Positions 10,901 to 20,329 are shown, counted from the first letter of the stretch. The stretch is DNA of 64,000 bases from Bradyrhizobium sp. SZCCT0153 (GCF_018129995.1 NZ_JAFCKS010000003.1:62001-126000), one strand, 5' to 3'. A program made the numbers and translations. Notes: generated from the sequence alone by a model not told the origin.

Positions 10901-11602
10901 TTGCTCGATGTTCCCGAATTGACCGCCGATGAAATCCTGGGCCGGGTGCTCCATCGCGACGGATTGATGCTGGTCATCGACAAGCCGGCCGGCCTGCCGG
11001 TGCATCGCGGCCCCAAGGGCGGGGCGAACCTCGAAGCATCGTTCGACGCGCTCCGTTTCGGCCTGCCGCGGCCGCCGGTGCTGGCCCACCGGCTGGACAA
11101 GGACACGTCCGGCTGCCTCGTGCTCGGCCGCCATCGCAAGGCGACCGCCTCGCTCGGCCTGCTGTTCAAGCACGGCAAGATCGGCAAGACCTATTGGACC
11201 GTGGTCGAGGGCGGGCCTGCCGAGAACGAAGGCACCATCGACATGCCGCTCGGCCGGCTCAATGCCGAGCGCGGCTGGTGGCAGAAGCCGGACCCGGAGG
11301 GTCAGAAAGCCGTCACCAACTGGAAGGTGATGGGCCGGGGCGATGGCCTGACCTGGCTCGCCATGGAACCCGTCACCGGCCGGACCCATCAATTGCGGGT
11401 GCATTCGGCTTCGACCGGCTGGCCGATCTTCGGCGATAACATTTACGGCAACGGCCCGCGCTTCGGCGAGCCGCGGCTGCACCTGCATTCCCGCGAGATC
11501 GTGGTGCCGATCTCCCGGAACAAGGAGCCGATCCGCGTCGTGGCGCCCGCCCCGCCCCACATGCACGAGAAGCTCCGCGCCTGCGGGTGGAATGGGGAAT
11601 AG
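10901..11602 (+). CDS. RluA family pseudouridine synthase
   Basis: The 233-residue protein isomerises uridine to pseudouridine in rRNA or tRNA. The catalytic motif HRLDKDTSG (63-71) places the nucleophilic aspartate at about residue 66, and the GRTHQLRVH motif is intact further on. There is no N-terminal S4 RNA-binding domain, so it belongs to the compact RluA/RluC-D-like group; the target uridine cannot be read from sequence. A TGA lies six codons upstream of the TTG start and no ATG is in frame before the core, so TTG at 10901 is the best start. A short C/G palindrome follows at 11616-11642. Confidence 0.88.
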   Translation: MLDVPELTADEILGRVLHRDGLMLVIDKPAGLPVHRGPKGGANLEASFDALRFGLPRPPVLAHRLDKDTSGCLVLGRHRKATASLGLLFKHGKIGKTYWTVVEGGPAENEGTIDMPLGRLNAERGWWQKPDPEGQKAVTNWKVMGRGDGLTWLAMEPVTGRTHQLRVHSASTGWPIFGDNIYGNGPRFGEPRLHLHSREIVVPISRNKEPIRVVAPAPPHMHEKLRACGWNGE

Positions 11603-11784
11603 CCGCGCTGTCGTTCGCCTCCCCCGCCAGCGGGGGGGAGCGCACTACCTCCGCGGCGACTATCGAGCCGAAGCTCCGTGCCGCCACCTTCCCCTTGGTT
11701 TACGAAAAGTTCAGCGCTCGTCTCTAATGATAGCGGTTGCTTAGAACAAGCTTCCGTCAATCCGCTCAGGATGAGCTGCGCGTC

Positions 11785-12894
11785 ATGTCCACGGCCGAGC
11801 TATCGATCATCGACGAGGTCGAATCCGCGCTTCGGACAGGCTCGCCGGAAAAGGGCCTGGCAACGGCCCGCCGCGTCACCGACCTTTTCCTCTCCTCCGC
11901 CGGCAATTTCGACGACGAGCAGATCGCTCTGTTCGACGACGTGCTCGATCGGCTGATCGGCACCATCGAGCTGCGCGCCATCGCCGACATGGGCGCCCGC
12001 GTTGCGCTGGCCGAGATCAGCACGCAGCTCGCGCCGATCGCGCAGGCGCCGCCGTCGGTGATCCGCCGTCTCGCCAATAATGACGAGATCCGCATTGCTG
12101 GTCCCGTGCTCCAGGAATCCGCTCGCCTCGACGAGGGCGAACTGGTGAAGATCGCGTCCAGCAAAGGCGAGCCGCACCTGCTCGCGGTCGCGGGCCGCTG
12201 GTGGCTGAAGGAGATCGTCACCGACGCGTTGCTGGCGCGCCGCTATCCCAGCGTCAGCCGGCGGCTCGCCGCCAATCCCGGCGCGCGCCTCTCAGGCAAC
12301 GGATTTGCCGTCATCGTCGGACAGGCCGAGGCTGATCCGGAGCTCGCCATCAGCGTCGGCGTCCGCGTCGACTTGCCGTCCGACTTGCGCCGCCGGTTGC
12401 TGCGCTCGGCGACGGATGCCGTGCGGACCCGCCTGCTGTCGCGCGCGCCGCCGCATCTGTTCGAGGAAATCCAGAACGCGATCGCCGCCGTGACCGTTGG
12501 TGTCGAGCGCGAGATGTCGGGTGTCCGCGACTTCGAAGGCGCCAAGCGCGCCATCGCAAATCTCAAGGCAACCGGCCAGCTCAACGAAGCAACACTGCTC
12601 TGCTTCGCCAAGCAGCGACGCTATGAAGAAGCCGCGGCAGCGCTGGCGGCACTGTCCGGATCGACCGTCGAGGTGATTCGCCCGCTGATGCAGAGCCTGC
12701 GCGACGACGGCCTGCTGGTGCCGTGCAAGGCGGCGCAGCTCAGCTGGGAAACCACCGCCGCCGTGCTCGAAAGCCGCTTCGCCACCGGCGCAATGAAGCC
12801 GGCCGATCTTGCAAGAGCGCAGGGGCATTACGCAAGAATGACGCCGGAGAATGCACGGCGGACGCTGCGGTTCTGGCAGGTGCGGGCGTCGTAA
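11785..12894 (+). CDS. DUF2336 domain-containing protein
   Basis: The 369-residue soluble protein consists of helical repeats rich in Ala, Leu and Arg. The core resembles DUF2336, an alphaproteobacterial family of unknown function that looks HEAT-like (blocks such as PPSVIRRLANNDEIRIAGPVL and RYPSVSRRLAANPGA recur). No catalytic motif is visible. A TTG 16 codons earlier is in frame, but the ATG giving MSTAELSIIDEVE is preferred. It is convergent with mtaB, with three bases between the stops. It may be a protein-interaction scaffold; that is inference from repeat character only. Confidence 0.82.
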   Translation: MSTAELSIIDEVESALRTGSPEKGLATARRVTDLFLSSAGNFDDEQIALFDDVLDRLIGTIELRAIADMGARVALAEISTQLAPIAQAPPSVIRRLANNDEIRIAGPVLQESARLDEGELVKIASSKGEPHLLAVAGRWWLKEIVTDALLARRYPSVSRRLAANPGARLSGNGFAVIVGQAEADPELAISVGVRVDLPSDLRRRLLRSATDAVRTRLLSRAPPHLFEEIQNAIAAVTVGVEREMSGVRDFEGAKRAIANLKATGQLNEATLLCFAKQRRYEEAAAALAALSGSTVEVIRPLMQSLRDDGLLVPCKAAQLSWETTAAVLESRFATGAMKPADLARAQGHYARMTPENARRTLRFWQVRAS

Positions 12895-12897
12895 CAG

Positions 12898-14151
12898 TTA
12901 GACCGTCAACCGCTCGCCATCACTGCCGCCGATCTTCAGCGGCACGATGCTGCCTACGCGTTCGCCCGCAATCGCCACCGGCAGGTAATGCTCGGTGCGC
13001 CCCTGGCCCTCGCTCTCGATCAGCACATCGCGCGTCGTGCCGATCTCGGCTTGCAGCCTGCGCCGTAGTGCTGCTTCGCCAGCCGCACGCAGCCGCTTCG
13101 CGCGCTGCTTGATCGCATCACCCGCAAGCTGCGGCATCCGCGCGGCAGGCGTGCCGGGGCGCGGCGAATAGGGAAAGACGTGCAGAAACGTCAGGCCGCA
13201 TTCCTCGACCAGATCGAGCGAGCGCGAAAACATCTCCTCGGTCTCGGTCGGAAAGCCTGCGATGATGTCGGCGCCGAAGGCGATGTCCGGGCGCAGGCGG
13301 CGGACCTGGTCGCAGAACGCAATCGCATCGCTCCGCGAATGCCGCCGCTTCATCCGCTTCAAGATCATGTCGTCGCCGGATTGCAGCGACAGATGCAGAT
13401 GCGGCATCAGCCGCGCATCGTCGGCGATGGCATCGAGCAGGTCGCGGTCCACCTCGATCGAATCGATCGAAGAGATGCGCAGGCGTTTCAGCTCCGGCAC
13501 ATGCCGCAAGATCTGCTTCGTCAGCATGCCGAGCTTTGGCGCACCCGGCAGGTCGGCACCGTAGCTTGTGAGGTCGACGCCGGTCAGCACGACCTCGGCA
13601 TGGCCGCGCTGCACCAGCGCGCGCACCTGCTCGACCACGCCGCCCATCGGCACCGAGCGCGAATTGCCGCGGCCGAACGGGATGATGCAGAAGGTGCAGC
13701 GATGGTCGCAGCCGTTCTGCACCTGCACGAACACCCGCGGCAGGCCGCTCGCAAAGCCGTCGATCAGATGCGGCGCCATCTCCTCCACCGCCATGATGTC
13801 GCTGACGGCGATCTTCTCGCTGGTGCCGAGAGCGAAGGCGTCGCGCGCCTCGCGCCAGGCTTCTCCGCGCATCTTGTCGTCGTTGCCGACGACGCGATCG
13901 ACCTCGGCCATGTCGGCGAACATGCCGCTTTGCGTCTGCGCCGCGCAGCCGGTGACGACGATGCGCGCACCGGGCCGTTCGCGCTTCAATTTGCGGATCG
14001 ACTGCCGCGCCTGCGCCACCGCCTCGTTGGTGACGGCGCAGCTGTTGATGACGATGGTGTCGGAGAGCCCCGCGCCCTCGGCCTCGCGGCGGATCACTTC
14101 GGCCTCGAAGGCATTGAGGCGGCAGCCGAAGGTGACGATGTCGACGGTCAT
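12898..14151 (-). CDS. mtaB: tRNA t6A37 methylthiotransferase MtaB
   Basis: The 417-residue radical-SAM enzyme converts t6A to ms2t6A at position 37 of ANN-decoding tRNAs. It has the three-domain layout of methylthiotransferases: N-terminal UPF0004 domain with cluster cysteines 10, 38 and 69; radical-SAM motif [10 protein letters not shown] with cysteines 148, 152 and 155; and a C-terminal TRAM domain. The start [12 protein letters not shown] matches the MtaB rather than the MiaB or RimO subgroup. Its ATG overlaps the stop of dapF by four bases, so the two genes are translationally coupled. Confidence 0.93.
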   Translation of the reverse strand: MTVDIVTFGCRLNAFEAEVIRREAEGAGLSDTIVINSCAVTNEAVAQARQSIRKLKRERPGARIVVTGCAAQTQSGMFADMAEVDRVVGNDDKMRGEAWREARDAFALGTSEKIAVSDIMAVEEMAPHLIDGFASGLPRVFVQVQNGCDHRCTFCIIPFGRGNSRSVPMGGVVEQVRALVQRGHAEVVLTGVDLTSYGADLPGAPKLGMLTKQILRHVPELKRLRISSIDSIEVDRDLLDAIADDARLMPHLHLSLQSGDDMILKRMKRRHSRSDAIAFCDQVRRLRPDIAFGADIIAGFPTETEEMFSRSLDLVEECGLTFLHVFPYSPRPGTPAARMPQLAGDAIKQRAKRLRAAGEAALRRRLQAEIGTTRDVLIESEGQGRTEHYLPVAIAGERVGSIVPLKIGGSDGERLTV

Positions 14152-15026
14152 CCGCCGACCGGCGCGAACAGCGCCGGATCGAAGGTGCCCTCAAATTCGA
14201 AGGTCGCCGTACCCGTCATCAGCACATGGTCGTCGCGCTCGCGCCATTCGATGCCGAGCCTGCCGCCGGGCAGCGTGATCTCGACATTGCGCTCGGCGCG
14301 CTTCAGGCGAGCCGCCGCGACCGCAGTCGCGCAAGCCGCCGAGCCGCAGGCCCTGGTGAGGCCCGCGCCGCGCTCCCAGGTGCGGATCGTGATGTGGTCG
14401 CGATCGACGATATGAGCGAGCGTGATGTTGGCGCGTTCGGGGAAGATCGGATGGTTCTCGAGCAGCGGACCGAAGCGTTCGAGATCGTAGGCATTGACGT
14501 CCTCGACCCAGAAGACCGCATGCGGATTGCCCATGCTCACGACCGAGGGCGAATGCAGGATCGGATTGTCGATCGGCCCGATCTGCAATTCGATGTAGCG
14601 GGTGTCGCGAAACTCCTCCGCCAGCGGAATGTCCTGCCAGCCGAACTTTGGCGCGCCCATGTCGACGGTGTAGAGATCGGGCGCCGGGCCCTGCCAGCAA
14701 TTGAGCAGGCCGGCGCGGGTCTCGAATGTCGCCGTGGTCTGCCCGGTCCTCTCGAAGATGCGCCGCACCACGCAGCGCATGCCGTTGCCGCAGGCGCCGG
14801 CCTCCGAGCCGTCATTGTTGTAGATGCTGATGAAAGCTTCGGTGCCGTCGAACCGCGGCTTCTGCAGCACCATGAGCTGGTCGTAGGGCACGCCGCCCTG
14901 AGCCGACGCCACCGCGCGGGCATCGTCCGGCGTCACCGGCGCGGCGGAATCGCGCATGTCGACAACGACGATCTCGTTGCCGATGCCGTTCATCTTGGCA
15001 AATGCGTGGTTGGCCAGCGCGCTCAT
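14148..15026 (-). CDS. dapF: Diaminopimelate epimerase
   Basis: The 292-residue enzyme interconverts LL- and meso-diaminopimelate, the step before lysine and peptidoglycan cross-linking. Both catalytic cysteines are visible: Cys79 in GACGNGMRC and Cys227 in [11 protein letters not shown], the thiol pair that moves protons on opposite faces of the substrate. The start [19 protein letters not shown] is typical. It is followed directly by mtaB with an ATGA overlap. Upstream lies a 12-bp tandem repeat region that must contain its promoter. Confidence 0.96.
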   Translation of the reverse strand: MSALANHAFAKMNGIGNEIVVVDMRDSAAPVTPDDARAVASAQGGVPYDQLMVLQKPRFDGTEAFISIYNNDGSEAGACGNGMRCVVRRIFERTGQTTATFETRAGLLNCWQGPAPDLYTVDMGAPKFGWQDIPLAEEFRDTRYIELQIGPIDNPILHSPSVVSMGNPHAVFWVEDVNAYDLERFGPLLENHPIFPERANITLAHIVDRDHITIRTWERGAGLTRACGSAACATAVAAARLKRAERNVEITLPGGRLGIEWRERDDHVLMTGTATFEFEGTFDPALFAPVGG

Positions 15027-15095
15027 GAAAATTCCTGAATTTCGCCTGCCTTATATGGCGATCCTTGGCGGCTTGACCAGTGATTTGGCGCGATG

Positions 15096-15167
15096 GCCAG
15101 GACGTCTGCCATGACGTCTGTCAGGACGCCTACCAAGTCGCCTGCCAGGTCTTCTGCCATGACGCAT
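15096..15167. repeat. Six-copy 12-bp tandem repeat
   Basis: Six consecutive units resemble GCCAGGACGTCT (for example GCCATGACGTCT and GTCAGGACGCCT). The array is open in one plus-strand frame, starting at an ATG at 15093, and would encode tetrapeptides such as ARTS, AMTS, VRTP, TKSP and ARSS. That 68-codon frame ends in an ATGA overlap with the next gene. It may be a small basic protein or just a repeat array; no family is recognised. Confidence 0.7.
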
Positions 15168-15295
15168 CTGTCATGGGACGAATTCGACGCTCGCGTGTTA
15201 GAACGGCGCGGTTCGCGCGGATCCGGGACGCGCAGCCGGGTTAAGGCCTTTTGGGGGCGTAAGGCCTTGGTGGGTAAGGTTTTGGGGAGAATAGA

Positions 15296-16069
15296 ATGAA
15301 CCGTTTTCGTCGTATCGCTCTGGCCGCGCTGATCCCGGCAGCGGCCTTGTCGTTTGGCCTGTCCGCCACGCTGGCGCAAACCCCGAGCCCGGCGCCGGCT
15401 GCATCGGCAAGTCCTTCTTCGACAAGTCCTTCTTCGACAAGTCCTTCTTCGACAAGTCCTTCTTCGACAAGTCCCTCGCCGGCTCCGGCCGCGAGCGCCT
15501 CGCCGGCACCCGCGGCAACGCCCTCACCTGCGCCAGCCGCCAGCGCCTCACCGTCACCCAGCCCGGCCGCGCCGGCTGCGGCCGCAACGCCGGCTCCCGT
15601 GCAGACCGCCGATCCGTTCGGCCAGGAGACCACGCTCGAGCCCAGGAAGGTCGTGATGGTCAAGGGCACCGCCAATTGGGATTCGGCCTTCGACACGCTG
15701 ATCGACGCCTTCAAGGCGCTGAACGCGCTGCTGGACAAGCAGGGCATCAAGCATGCCGGCAATTCGATGATCGTCTACACCTCGACCGACGACACCGGCT
15801 TCACCTTCCTCGCCGAGATCCCGGTCGATCAGGACCCGCAGAAGCTGCCCAAGGACATGAGCATGGGCAAATCGCCGGAGGGCAAGGCGCTGAAATTCGT
15901 CCATCGCGGCTCCTACGACAACATGGACAACACCTATGAGGCGATCACCAATCACCTCGACGACAAGAAGCTGGAAGCCAAGGACACATTTGTCGAGGAG
16001 TACCTCACCGATCCCCTGAAGACGGCCGAGGACAAGCTCGTGATCAACGTGTTCGTGCCACTGAAGTGA
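15296..16069 (+). CDS. Secreted GyrI-like domain protein with Ser/Pro/Ala-rich linker
   Basis: The 257-residue protein has a signal peptide (cleavage likely after TLAQ, about residue 28), a low-complexity Ala/Pro/Ser/Thr linker (about 29-105) and a C-terminal domain (110-257). The block FVHRGSYDNMDNTYEAI is typical of GyrI-like/SOUL-type effector-binding domains, which bind small ligands. Exported versions are uncharacterised. The linker contains four perfect 15-bp DNA repeats encoding SPSST. Its stop lies five bases before the ATG of the SIMPL-domain gene, so the two periplasmic proteins are probably co-expressed. Confidence 0.8.
   Translation: MNRFRRIALAALIPAAALSFGLSATLAQTPSPAPAASASPSSTSPSSTSPSSTSPSSTSPSPAPAASASPAPAATPSPAPAASASPSPSPAAPAAAATPAPVQTADPFGQETTLEPRKVVMVKGTANWDSAFDTLIDAFKALNALLDKQGIKHAGNSMIVYTSTDDTGFTFLAEIPVDQDPQKLPKDMSMGKSPEGKALKFVHRGSYDNMDNTYEAITNHLDDKKLEAKDTFVEEYLTDPLKTAEDKLVINVFVPLK
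15410..15469. repeat. Four perfect 15-bp tandem repeats encoding SPSST
   Basis: The unit AGTCCTTCTTCGACA is repeated four times without a mismatch inside the linker of the GyrI-like protein. Because 15 is a multiple of three, changes in copy number would keep the frame and only alter linker length. Confidence 0.9.
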
Positions 16070-16074
16070 GATCG

Positions 16075-16776
16075 ATGAAAAAGCCTGCCGTCCTCGCCGC
16101 CGCTCTCGCCGCCACGCTGCTGGCAGCGCCTGCGTTTGCCGATGATTTTCCCGCTGCCATCACGGTGAGCGGTGAAGCCACGGTGTCCGCCGCCCCCGAC
16201 CTCGCGCAGATCGACGCCGGTGTCGCCAACGATGCCAAGAGTGCGAAGGAAGCCTCCGACGCCAACAACGCCGCAATGGGCAAGGTGCTGCTGGCGCTGA
16301 AGGGCGCCGGCATCGCCGAGAAGGATTACCAGACCTCGCGCCTGTCGCTGCAGCCGCAATACGGCCAGAACAAATCCACCGGCGCCTCGCCCGTGGTCGG
16401 CTTCCGTGCCAGCAACCGCGTCACCGTGAAAATCCGCGACGTGACCAAGGTGGCCGGCATCATCGACACGCTGGTCGGCGCCGGCGCCAACGACATTGGC
16501 AACATCTCCTTCGAGGTGACGCAGGCGTCAAAACTGCTCGACGACGCCCGCGAGCAGGCGGTCGCCGATGCCCGCCGCAAGGCCGAGATCTACGCCAAGG
16601 CCACCGGCATCACGTTGGGTGCGCCGCTGAGCGTCTCCGAGGCCGGCGCGCCGGTACCGCTGTTCAAGGCGAGAATGGCGACGGCGCCGATGGCAGCACC
16701 GGCTGCCGTCGCGCCAGGCGAGGAGACACTGTCGGTGACGGTGAATGTGAGCTGGGCGATCAAGCAGGGGCAGTAG
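16075..16776 (+). CDS. SIMPL domain (DUF541) periplasmic protein
   Basis: The 233-residue protein has a signal peptide ending near AFA (about residue 22) and a single SIMPL/DUF541 domain, seen as ITVSGEATVSAAPDLAQIDAGV at the start and DAREQAVADARRKAEIYAKA later. Bacterial relatives (for example BP26 of Brucella and YggE) form periplasmic oligomers tied to oxidative stress tolerance; no enzyme activity is known. An in-frame GTG three codons earlier is less likely than this ATG. It is probably co-transcribed with the GyrI-like gene just upstream. A family C repeat follows 37 bases after the stop. Confidence 0.88.
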   Translation: MKKPAVLAAALAATLLAAPAFADDFPAAITVSGEATVSAAPDLAQIDAGVANDAKSAKEASDANNAAMGKVLLALKGAGIAEKDYQTSRLSLQPQYGQNKSTGASPVVGFRASNRVTVKIRDVTKVAGIIDTLVGAGANDIGNISFEVTQASKLLDDAREQAVADARRKAEIYAKATGITLGAPLSVSEAGAPVPLFKARMATAPMAAPAAVAPGEETLSVTVNVSWAIKQGQ

Positions 16777-16813
16777 CGGCGCTCGCAAGAGGCTTGCTGC
16801 CGCCGCACACAGC

Positions 16814-16951
16814 CGTCGTCCCCGCGCAGGCGGGACCCATAACCACAGGCAGTGGTTGTCGCGCGAAGCCGGTAGCTCCGAGTCTTCGCCAAACATCTCC
16901 CTGTGGTTATGGTTCCCGGGCTCGCGACTTCGTCGCGAGCCCGGGACGACG
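16814..16951. repeat. Dispersed palindromic repeat, family C, copy 1
   Basis: Ends CGTCGTCCCCGC and CCCGGGACGACG are inverted, with inner blocks GACCCATAACCACAGG and CTGTGGTTATGGTTCCCGG also complementary. The full-length relative lies at 31367-31523 and a partial one at 20871-20925. Confidence 0.8.
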
Positions 16952-16976
16952 AGCTGCATGTACGGCAACAGCGGAG

Positions 16977-18041
16977 CTAAATCTCCGCCACCTGCCCCGG
17001 CTTCATCGCCACGAACCGCTCCTGCGGAATCTTCGCGGCATCCAGCGCCTCGGCCAATGCCTTCGCCGGTGCGTCGATCGCCTCATCCGTCAGCTGGAAC
17101 GTGCCGTGATGATGCCCGAGCGCATCCTGCGCGCCGCAATCCAGGAGCGCCTTCACGGCATCCTCGGGATTCATGTGCTGGTCGCGCATGAACCAGCGCG
17201 GCTCGTAAGCACCGATAGGCAAGATCGCCAGGCGCAGCGGCCCGTGCTTCTCCGCGACGCGGCGGAAATGCGTGCCGTCGCCATAGCCGGAATCGCAAAC
17301 GACGTAGATTTTCCCCGCAGGCGTCTCCAATACAAAACTCGCCCACAACGCCTTGTTGCGGTCGAACATGCCGCGCGCCGTCCAGTGCCGCGTCGGCACC
17401 AGATGCACGGCGATGCCGCCACCAAGCTCGACGCGGTCGTGCCAGTCGAACGCCTCAGCCTTGATCGACGAGTCGGTACTGCGCATCGTCACGTCGTTGC
17501 CGAGCGGCGTCACCACGCGCGGGGCAAAATTCTTGGCGAGCCGCGACAGCGTCGCGATGTCGAGATGATCGTAATGGCCGTGAGAAACCAGCACGACGTC
17601 GACCTTCGGCAGCTTCTCGAAGGCGATGCCGGGGTCGTTGTGACGCTTTGGTCCGGCGAAGCTGACGGGCGACACCCGCGATGACCAGACGGGATCGACG
17701 AGGATGTTGAGGCCGCCGGTCTGGATCAGCCAGCTGGCGTGGCCGACGAAGGAAAGCCGCACCTTGTCGCCGTCGACACGCTCCGGCGGAGTGTCGGCAT
17801 GGGGGCTCGGCGCCCAATCCGGCCAGATCGCGCGCTGCCGCTTGCCGCCGAACTGCCAGCGCAGCACCTCACGAAGCGATTTCGGCGGCACGCCGTCCGG
17901 ATCGAAGAAGTTCAGGCCGTCGAAATGGTCGGAGACCGGGCCGTCATAGGTTTTCATGCGGGACATCCAAAGGGATGGAACGCCGATCAACGTGCCCGCT
18001 CCGGCAAGCAATCCAAAGAGGCGGCGGCGGGTGATCGGCAC
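16977..18041 (-). CDS. Metallo-beta-lactamase-fold hydrolase, NAPE-PLD/UlaG-like
   Basis: The 354-residue protein opens with MPITRRRLFGLLAGAG, an arginine-rich hydrophobic N-terminus suggesting a membrane anchor or Tat-type signal. The zinc-binding motif SHGHYDHLD gives H154-x-H156-x-D158-H159, and further ligands are likely in PTRHWTARG, VVCDSGYGDGTHF and GHHHGTF. This arrangement fits the NAPE-PLD/RomA branch of the superfamily. The substrate (a phospholipid or lactone) is not known. It is transcribed away from ffh and ends facing a family C repeat. Confidence 0.85.
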   Translation of the reverse strand: MPITRRRLFGLLAGAGTLIGVPSLWMSRMKTYDGPVSDHFDGLNFFDPDGVPPKSLREVLRWQFGGKRQRAIWPDWAPSPHADTPPERVDGDKVRLSFVGHASWLIQTGGLNILVDPVWSSRVSPVSFAGPKRHNDPGIAFEKLPKVDVVLVSHGHYDHLDIATLSRLAKNFAPRVVTPLGNDVTMRSTDSSIKAEAFDWHDRVELGGGIAVHLVPTRHWTARGMFDRNKALWASFVLETPAGKIYVVCDSGYGDGTHFRRVAEKHGPLRLAILPIGAYEPRWFMRDQHMNPEDAVKALLDCGAQDALGHHHGTFQLTDEAIDAPAKALAEALDAAKIPQERFVAMKPGQVAEI

Positions 18042-18357
18042 GGTGCGGGTTTCAGGGATGGACGGGGCGGTAAGACATCACCGCCTATATGGGCGGGGCC
18101 GCGGGAAAAGGAACCCGTCGCCGAAAAGGTCATATTTTCAAGGTCTTGCCTTCTAAGGCGGCCCCCACCACCCCAACTTTCCTTGACTTTTGGGCCTGGG
18201 CGGCGTTTAACCCGCGCACTTTCTCGGAAAGGCTTTCTTTTCGAACCGCCGACTGGCCCCGGAGGCCAGAGGCTAACGCCCGACAGCGCTGTGCGCCCTC
18301 GGGCGCAAAGGTGTTTGGAAGATCGCGTTTCTCGCGAGCAGGACAAGGACAACGGCA
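18042..18357. other. Divergent upstream region of ffh and the hydrolase gene
   Basis: This 316-base gap should hold promoters for both flanking genes. Short inverted repeats are visible (TGGCCCCGGAGGCCA near 18253; GCGCCCTCGGGCGC near 18292), the latter about 50 bases before the ffh start. No gene, and no SRP RNA signature, was seen. Confidence 0.4.
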
Positions 18358-19902
18358 TTGTTCGACAATCTGTCGGAACGGCTTGGTGGCATTCTCGATC
18401 GTCTGACGGGGCGCGGTGCGCTGACCGAAAAGGACGTCGACGCCGCGATGCGCGAGGTCCGCCGCGCGCTGCTGGAGGCCGACGTCGCGCTCGAAGTGGT
18501 GCGCAGCTTCACCGAACGCGTCCGCGAGCAGGCGATCGGCGCCACCGTCGTCAAGTCGGTCACGCCCGGCCAGATGGTGGTCAAGATCGTCCATGACGAG
18601 CTGATCAACACGCTCGGCGCCGAAAGCCAGACCATCGACGTCAATTCGGTGCCGCCGGTGCCGATCATGATGGTCGGCCTGCAAGGCTCCGGCAAGACCA
18701 CCACCACCGCAAAGCTCGCCCGCCGCATGGTCCAGCGCGACAAGCGCAAGGTGCTGATGGCCTCGCTCGACGTCTATCGTCCGGCGGCGATGGAGCAGCT
18801 GGCCGTGCTCGGCCGCGACCTCGACATTCCGACGCTGCCGATCGTGGCGGGACAGCAGCCGGCTCAGATCGCAAAGCGCGCACTGGAAGCCGGCAAGCTC
18901 GGCGGCTACGACGTCGTGCTGCTCGACACCGCCGGCCGCACCACGCTCGACGAAGACATGATGGCGGAGGCGGCCGCGATCAAAGCCGCCGCCAATCCGC
19001 ATGAAGTGCTGCTGGTCGCCGACAGCCTCACCGGTCAGGACGCCGTCAACCTCGCCCGCGCCTTCGACGAGCGCGTCGGCCTCACCGGCATCGTGCTGAC
19101 ACGTGTGGACGGGGACGGCCGCGGCGGCGCCGCGCTGTCGATGCGCGCCGTCACCGGCAAACCAATCAAGCTGCTCGGCACCGGTGAAAAGACCGACGCG
19201 CTGGAGGACTTCCATCCCGATCGTATCGCCGGCCGCATCCTCGGCATGGGCGACGTGGTCTCGCTGGTCGAGAAGGCCGCCGCCAACATCGACGCCGAGA
19301 AGGCCGCGCGCACCGCCGAGCGCATGCGCAAAGGCCAGTTCGACCTCAACGACATGCGCGAGCAGCTGTCGCAGATGGCGAACATGGGCGGCATCAGCGG
19401 GCTGATGGGCATGATGCCCGGCATCGCCAAGATGAAGAACCAGATCGCGGCCGCCGGCATCGACGACAAGATCCTGAAGCGCCAGGTCGCGGTGATCGAT
19501 TCCATGACGCGCGACGAGCGGCGTCATCCCGATTTGCTCAAGGCCAGCCGCAAGAAGCGCATCGCCGCGGGAAGTGGCCAGAGCGTCGAGCAGGTCAACA
19601 AGCTGCTGAAGATGCACCGGAACATGGCCGATATGATGAAGGCCATGGGCTCGGGCAAGCGCGGCCCGCTCGCCGGCATCGCGCAGGCGATGGGTTTTGG
19701 CGGCGGCATGAAGCCGCCTTCGCCGGAAGAGATGAAGGCGCTGCAGGAGAAGATGCAGGGTGGCGGCGGCGGCCTTCCGAATCTGCCGAAGGATTTGCCG
19801 GCCGGGCTGCGCCAGGGTCTTCCGAACGTTCCGGGGATCACCGGGCTGAGCGGCAAGCCGATGCTGCCGGGCCTCGGCGGTTTCCCAGGCAAGAAGAAAT
19901 GA
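18358..19902 (+). CDS. ffh: Signal recognition particle protein Ffh
   Basis: The 514-residue SRP GTPase binds signal sequences on nascent chains and delivers them to FtsY. G1 GLQGSGKTTTT lies at 107-117, followed by LLDTAGRTT and TRVDGDGRGG. The C-terminal M domain is Met/Gly-rich (NMGGISGLMGMMPGIAKM; later QSVEQVNKLLKMHRNMADMM), with an extended Gly/Pro tail. The start is TTG: the conserved family opening FDNLSERLGGILDRL follows it at once and no ATG is in frame upstream. It is the first gene of the ffh-rpsP-rimM-trmD-rplS set, 85 bases before rpsP. Confidence 0.96.
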   Translation: MFDNLSERLGGILDRLTGRGALTEKDVDAAMREVRRALLEADVALEVVRSFTERVREQAIGATVVKSVTPGQMVVKIVHDELINTLGAESQTIDVNSVPPVPIMMVGLQGSGKTTTTAKLARRMVQRDKRKVLMASLDVYRPAAMEQLAVLGRDLDIPTLPIVAGQQPAQIAKRALEAGKLGGYDVVLLDTAGRTTLDEDMMAEAAAIKAAANPHEVLLVADSLTGQDAVNLARAFDERVGLTGIVLTRVDGDGRGGAALSMRAVTGKPIKLLGTGEKTDALEDFHPDRIAGRILGMGDVVSLVEKAAANIDAEKAARTAERMRKGQFDLNDMREQLSQMANMGGISGLMGMMPGIAKMKNQIAAAGIDDKILKRQVAVIDSMTRDERRHPDLLKASRKKRIAAGSGQSVEQVNKLLKMHRNMADMMKAMGSGKRGPLAGIAQAMGFGGGMKPPSPEEMKALQEKMQGGGGGLPNLPKDLPAGLRQGLPNVPGITGLSGKPMLPGLGGFPGKKK

Positions 19903-19987
19903 GGAATTCGTCGCGGGGGATCGCAAGCATCTCGCGCAACGCGGAATACCAATCAACCGAACAAAACGTACTTTGAAGGAGAACTAA

Positions 19988-20320
19988 ATGTCCGTCGTTA
20001 TCCGCCTCGCCCGCGCAGGCACCAAGAAGCGTCCCGTCTATCACGTCGTCGTCGCCGATTCGCGCTTCCCCCGCGATGGCCGCTTCATCGAGCGTCTCGG
20101 CTATTTCAACCCGCTGCTGCCGAAGGACAACGAGACCCGCCTCAAGCTCGACATGGACAAGGTGAAGGCCTGGCTCGCCAAGGGCGCGCAGCCGTCCGAC
20201 CGCGTGTCGCGTTTCCTCGACGCCGCCGGCGTCAAGAAGCGCGAAGCGCGCAACAATCCGGAAAAGGCCGTGCCGCGCAAGGAGCGCAAGGCGCAGGCCG
20301 AAGCCGCCGCGAAGGGCTAA
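19988..20320 (+). CDS. rpsP: 30S ribosomal protein S16
   Basis: The 110-residue ribosomal protein is needed for 30S assembly. The start [25 protein letters not shown] is the S16 signature, followed by [15 protein letters not shown]. The C-terminal tail ([18 protein letters not shown]) is a basic extension common in alphaproteobacteria. A good AAGGAG ribosome site precedes the ATG. rimM begins nine bases after the stop. Confidence 0.98.
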   Translation: MSVVIRLARAGTKKRPVYHVVVADSRFPRDGRFIERLGYFNPLLPKDNETRLKLDMDKVKAWLAKGAQPSDRVSRFLDAAGVKKREARNNPEKAVPRKERKAQAEAAAKG

Positions 20321-20329
20321 GGCTAGATC

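Noticed and set aside
15096..15167. CRISPR array
   Set aside because: Units are 12 bp, directly adjacent and degenerate, without spacers.
15023..15379. Minus-strand 118-codon frame ending in an ATGA overlap with dapF
   Set aside because: It runs through the 12-bp repeat array and into the signal peptide region of the opposite gene; no family or ribosome site supports it.
18042..18357. Non-coding RNA upstream of ffh
   Set aside because: Only short inverted repeats are visible and no terminator precedes ffh.
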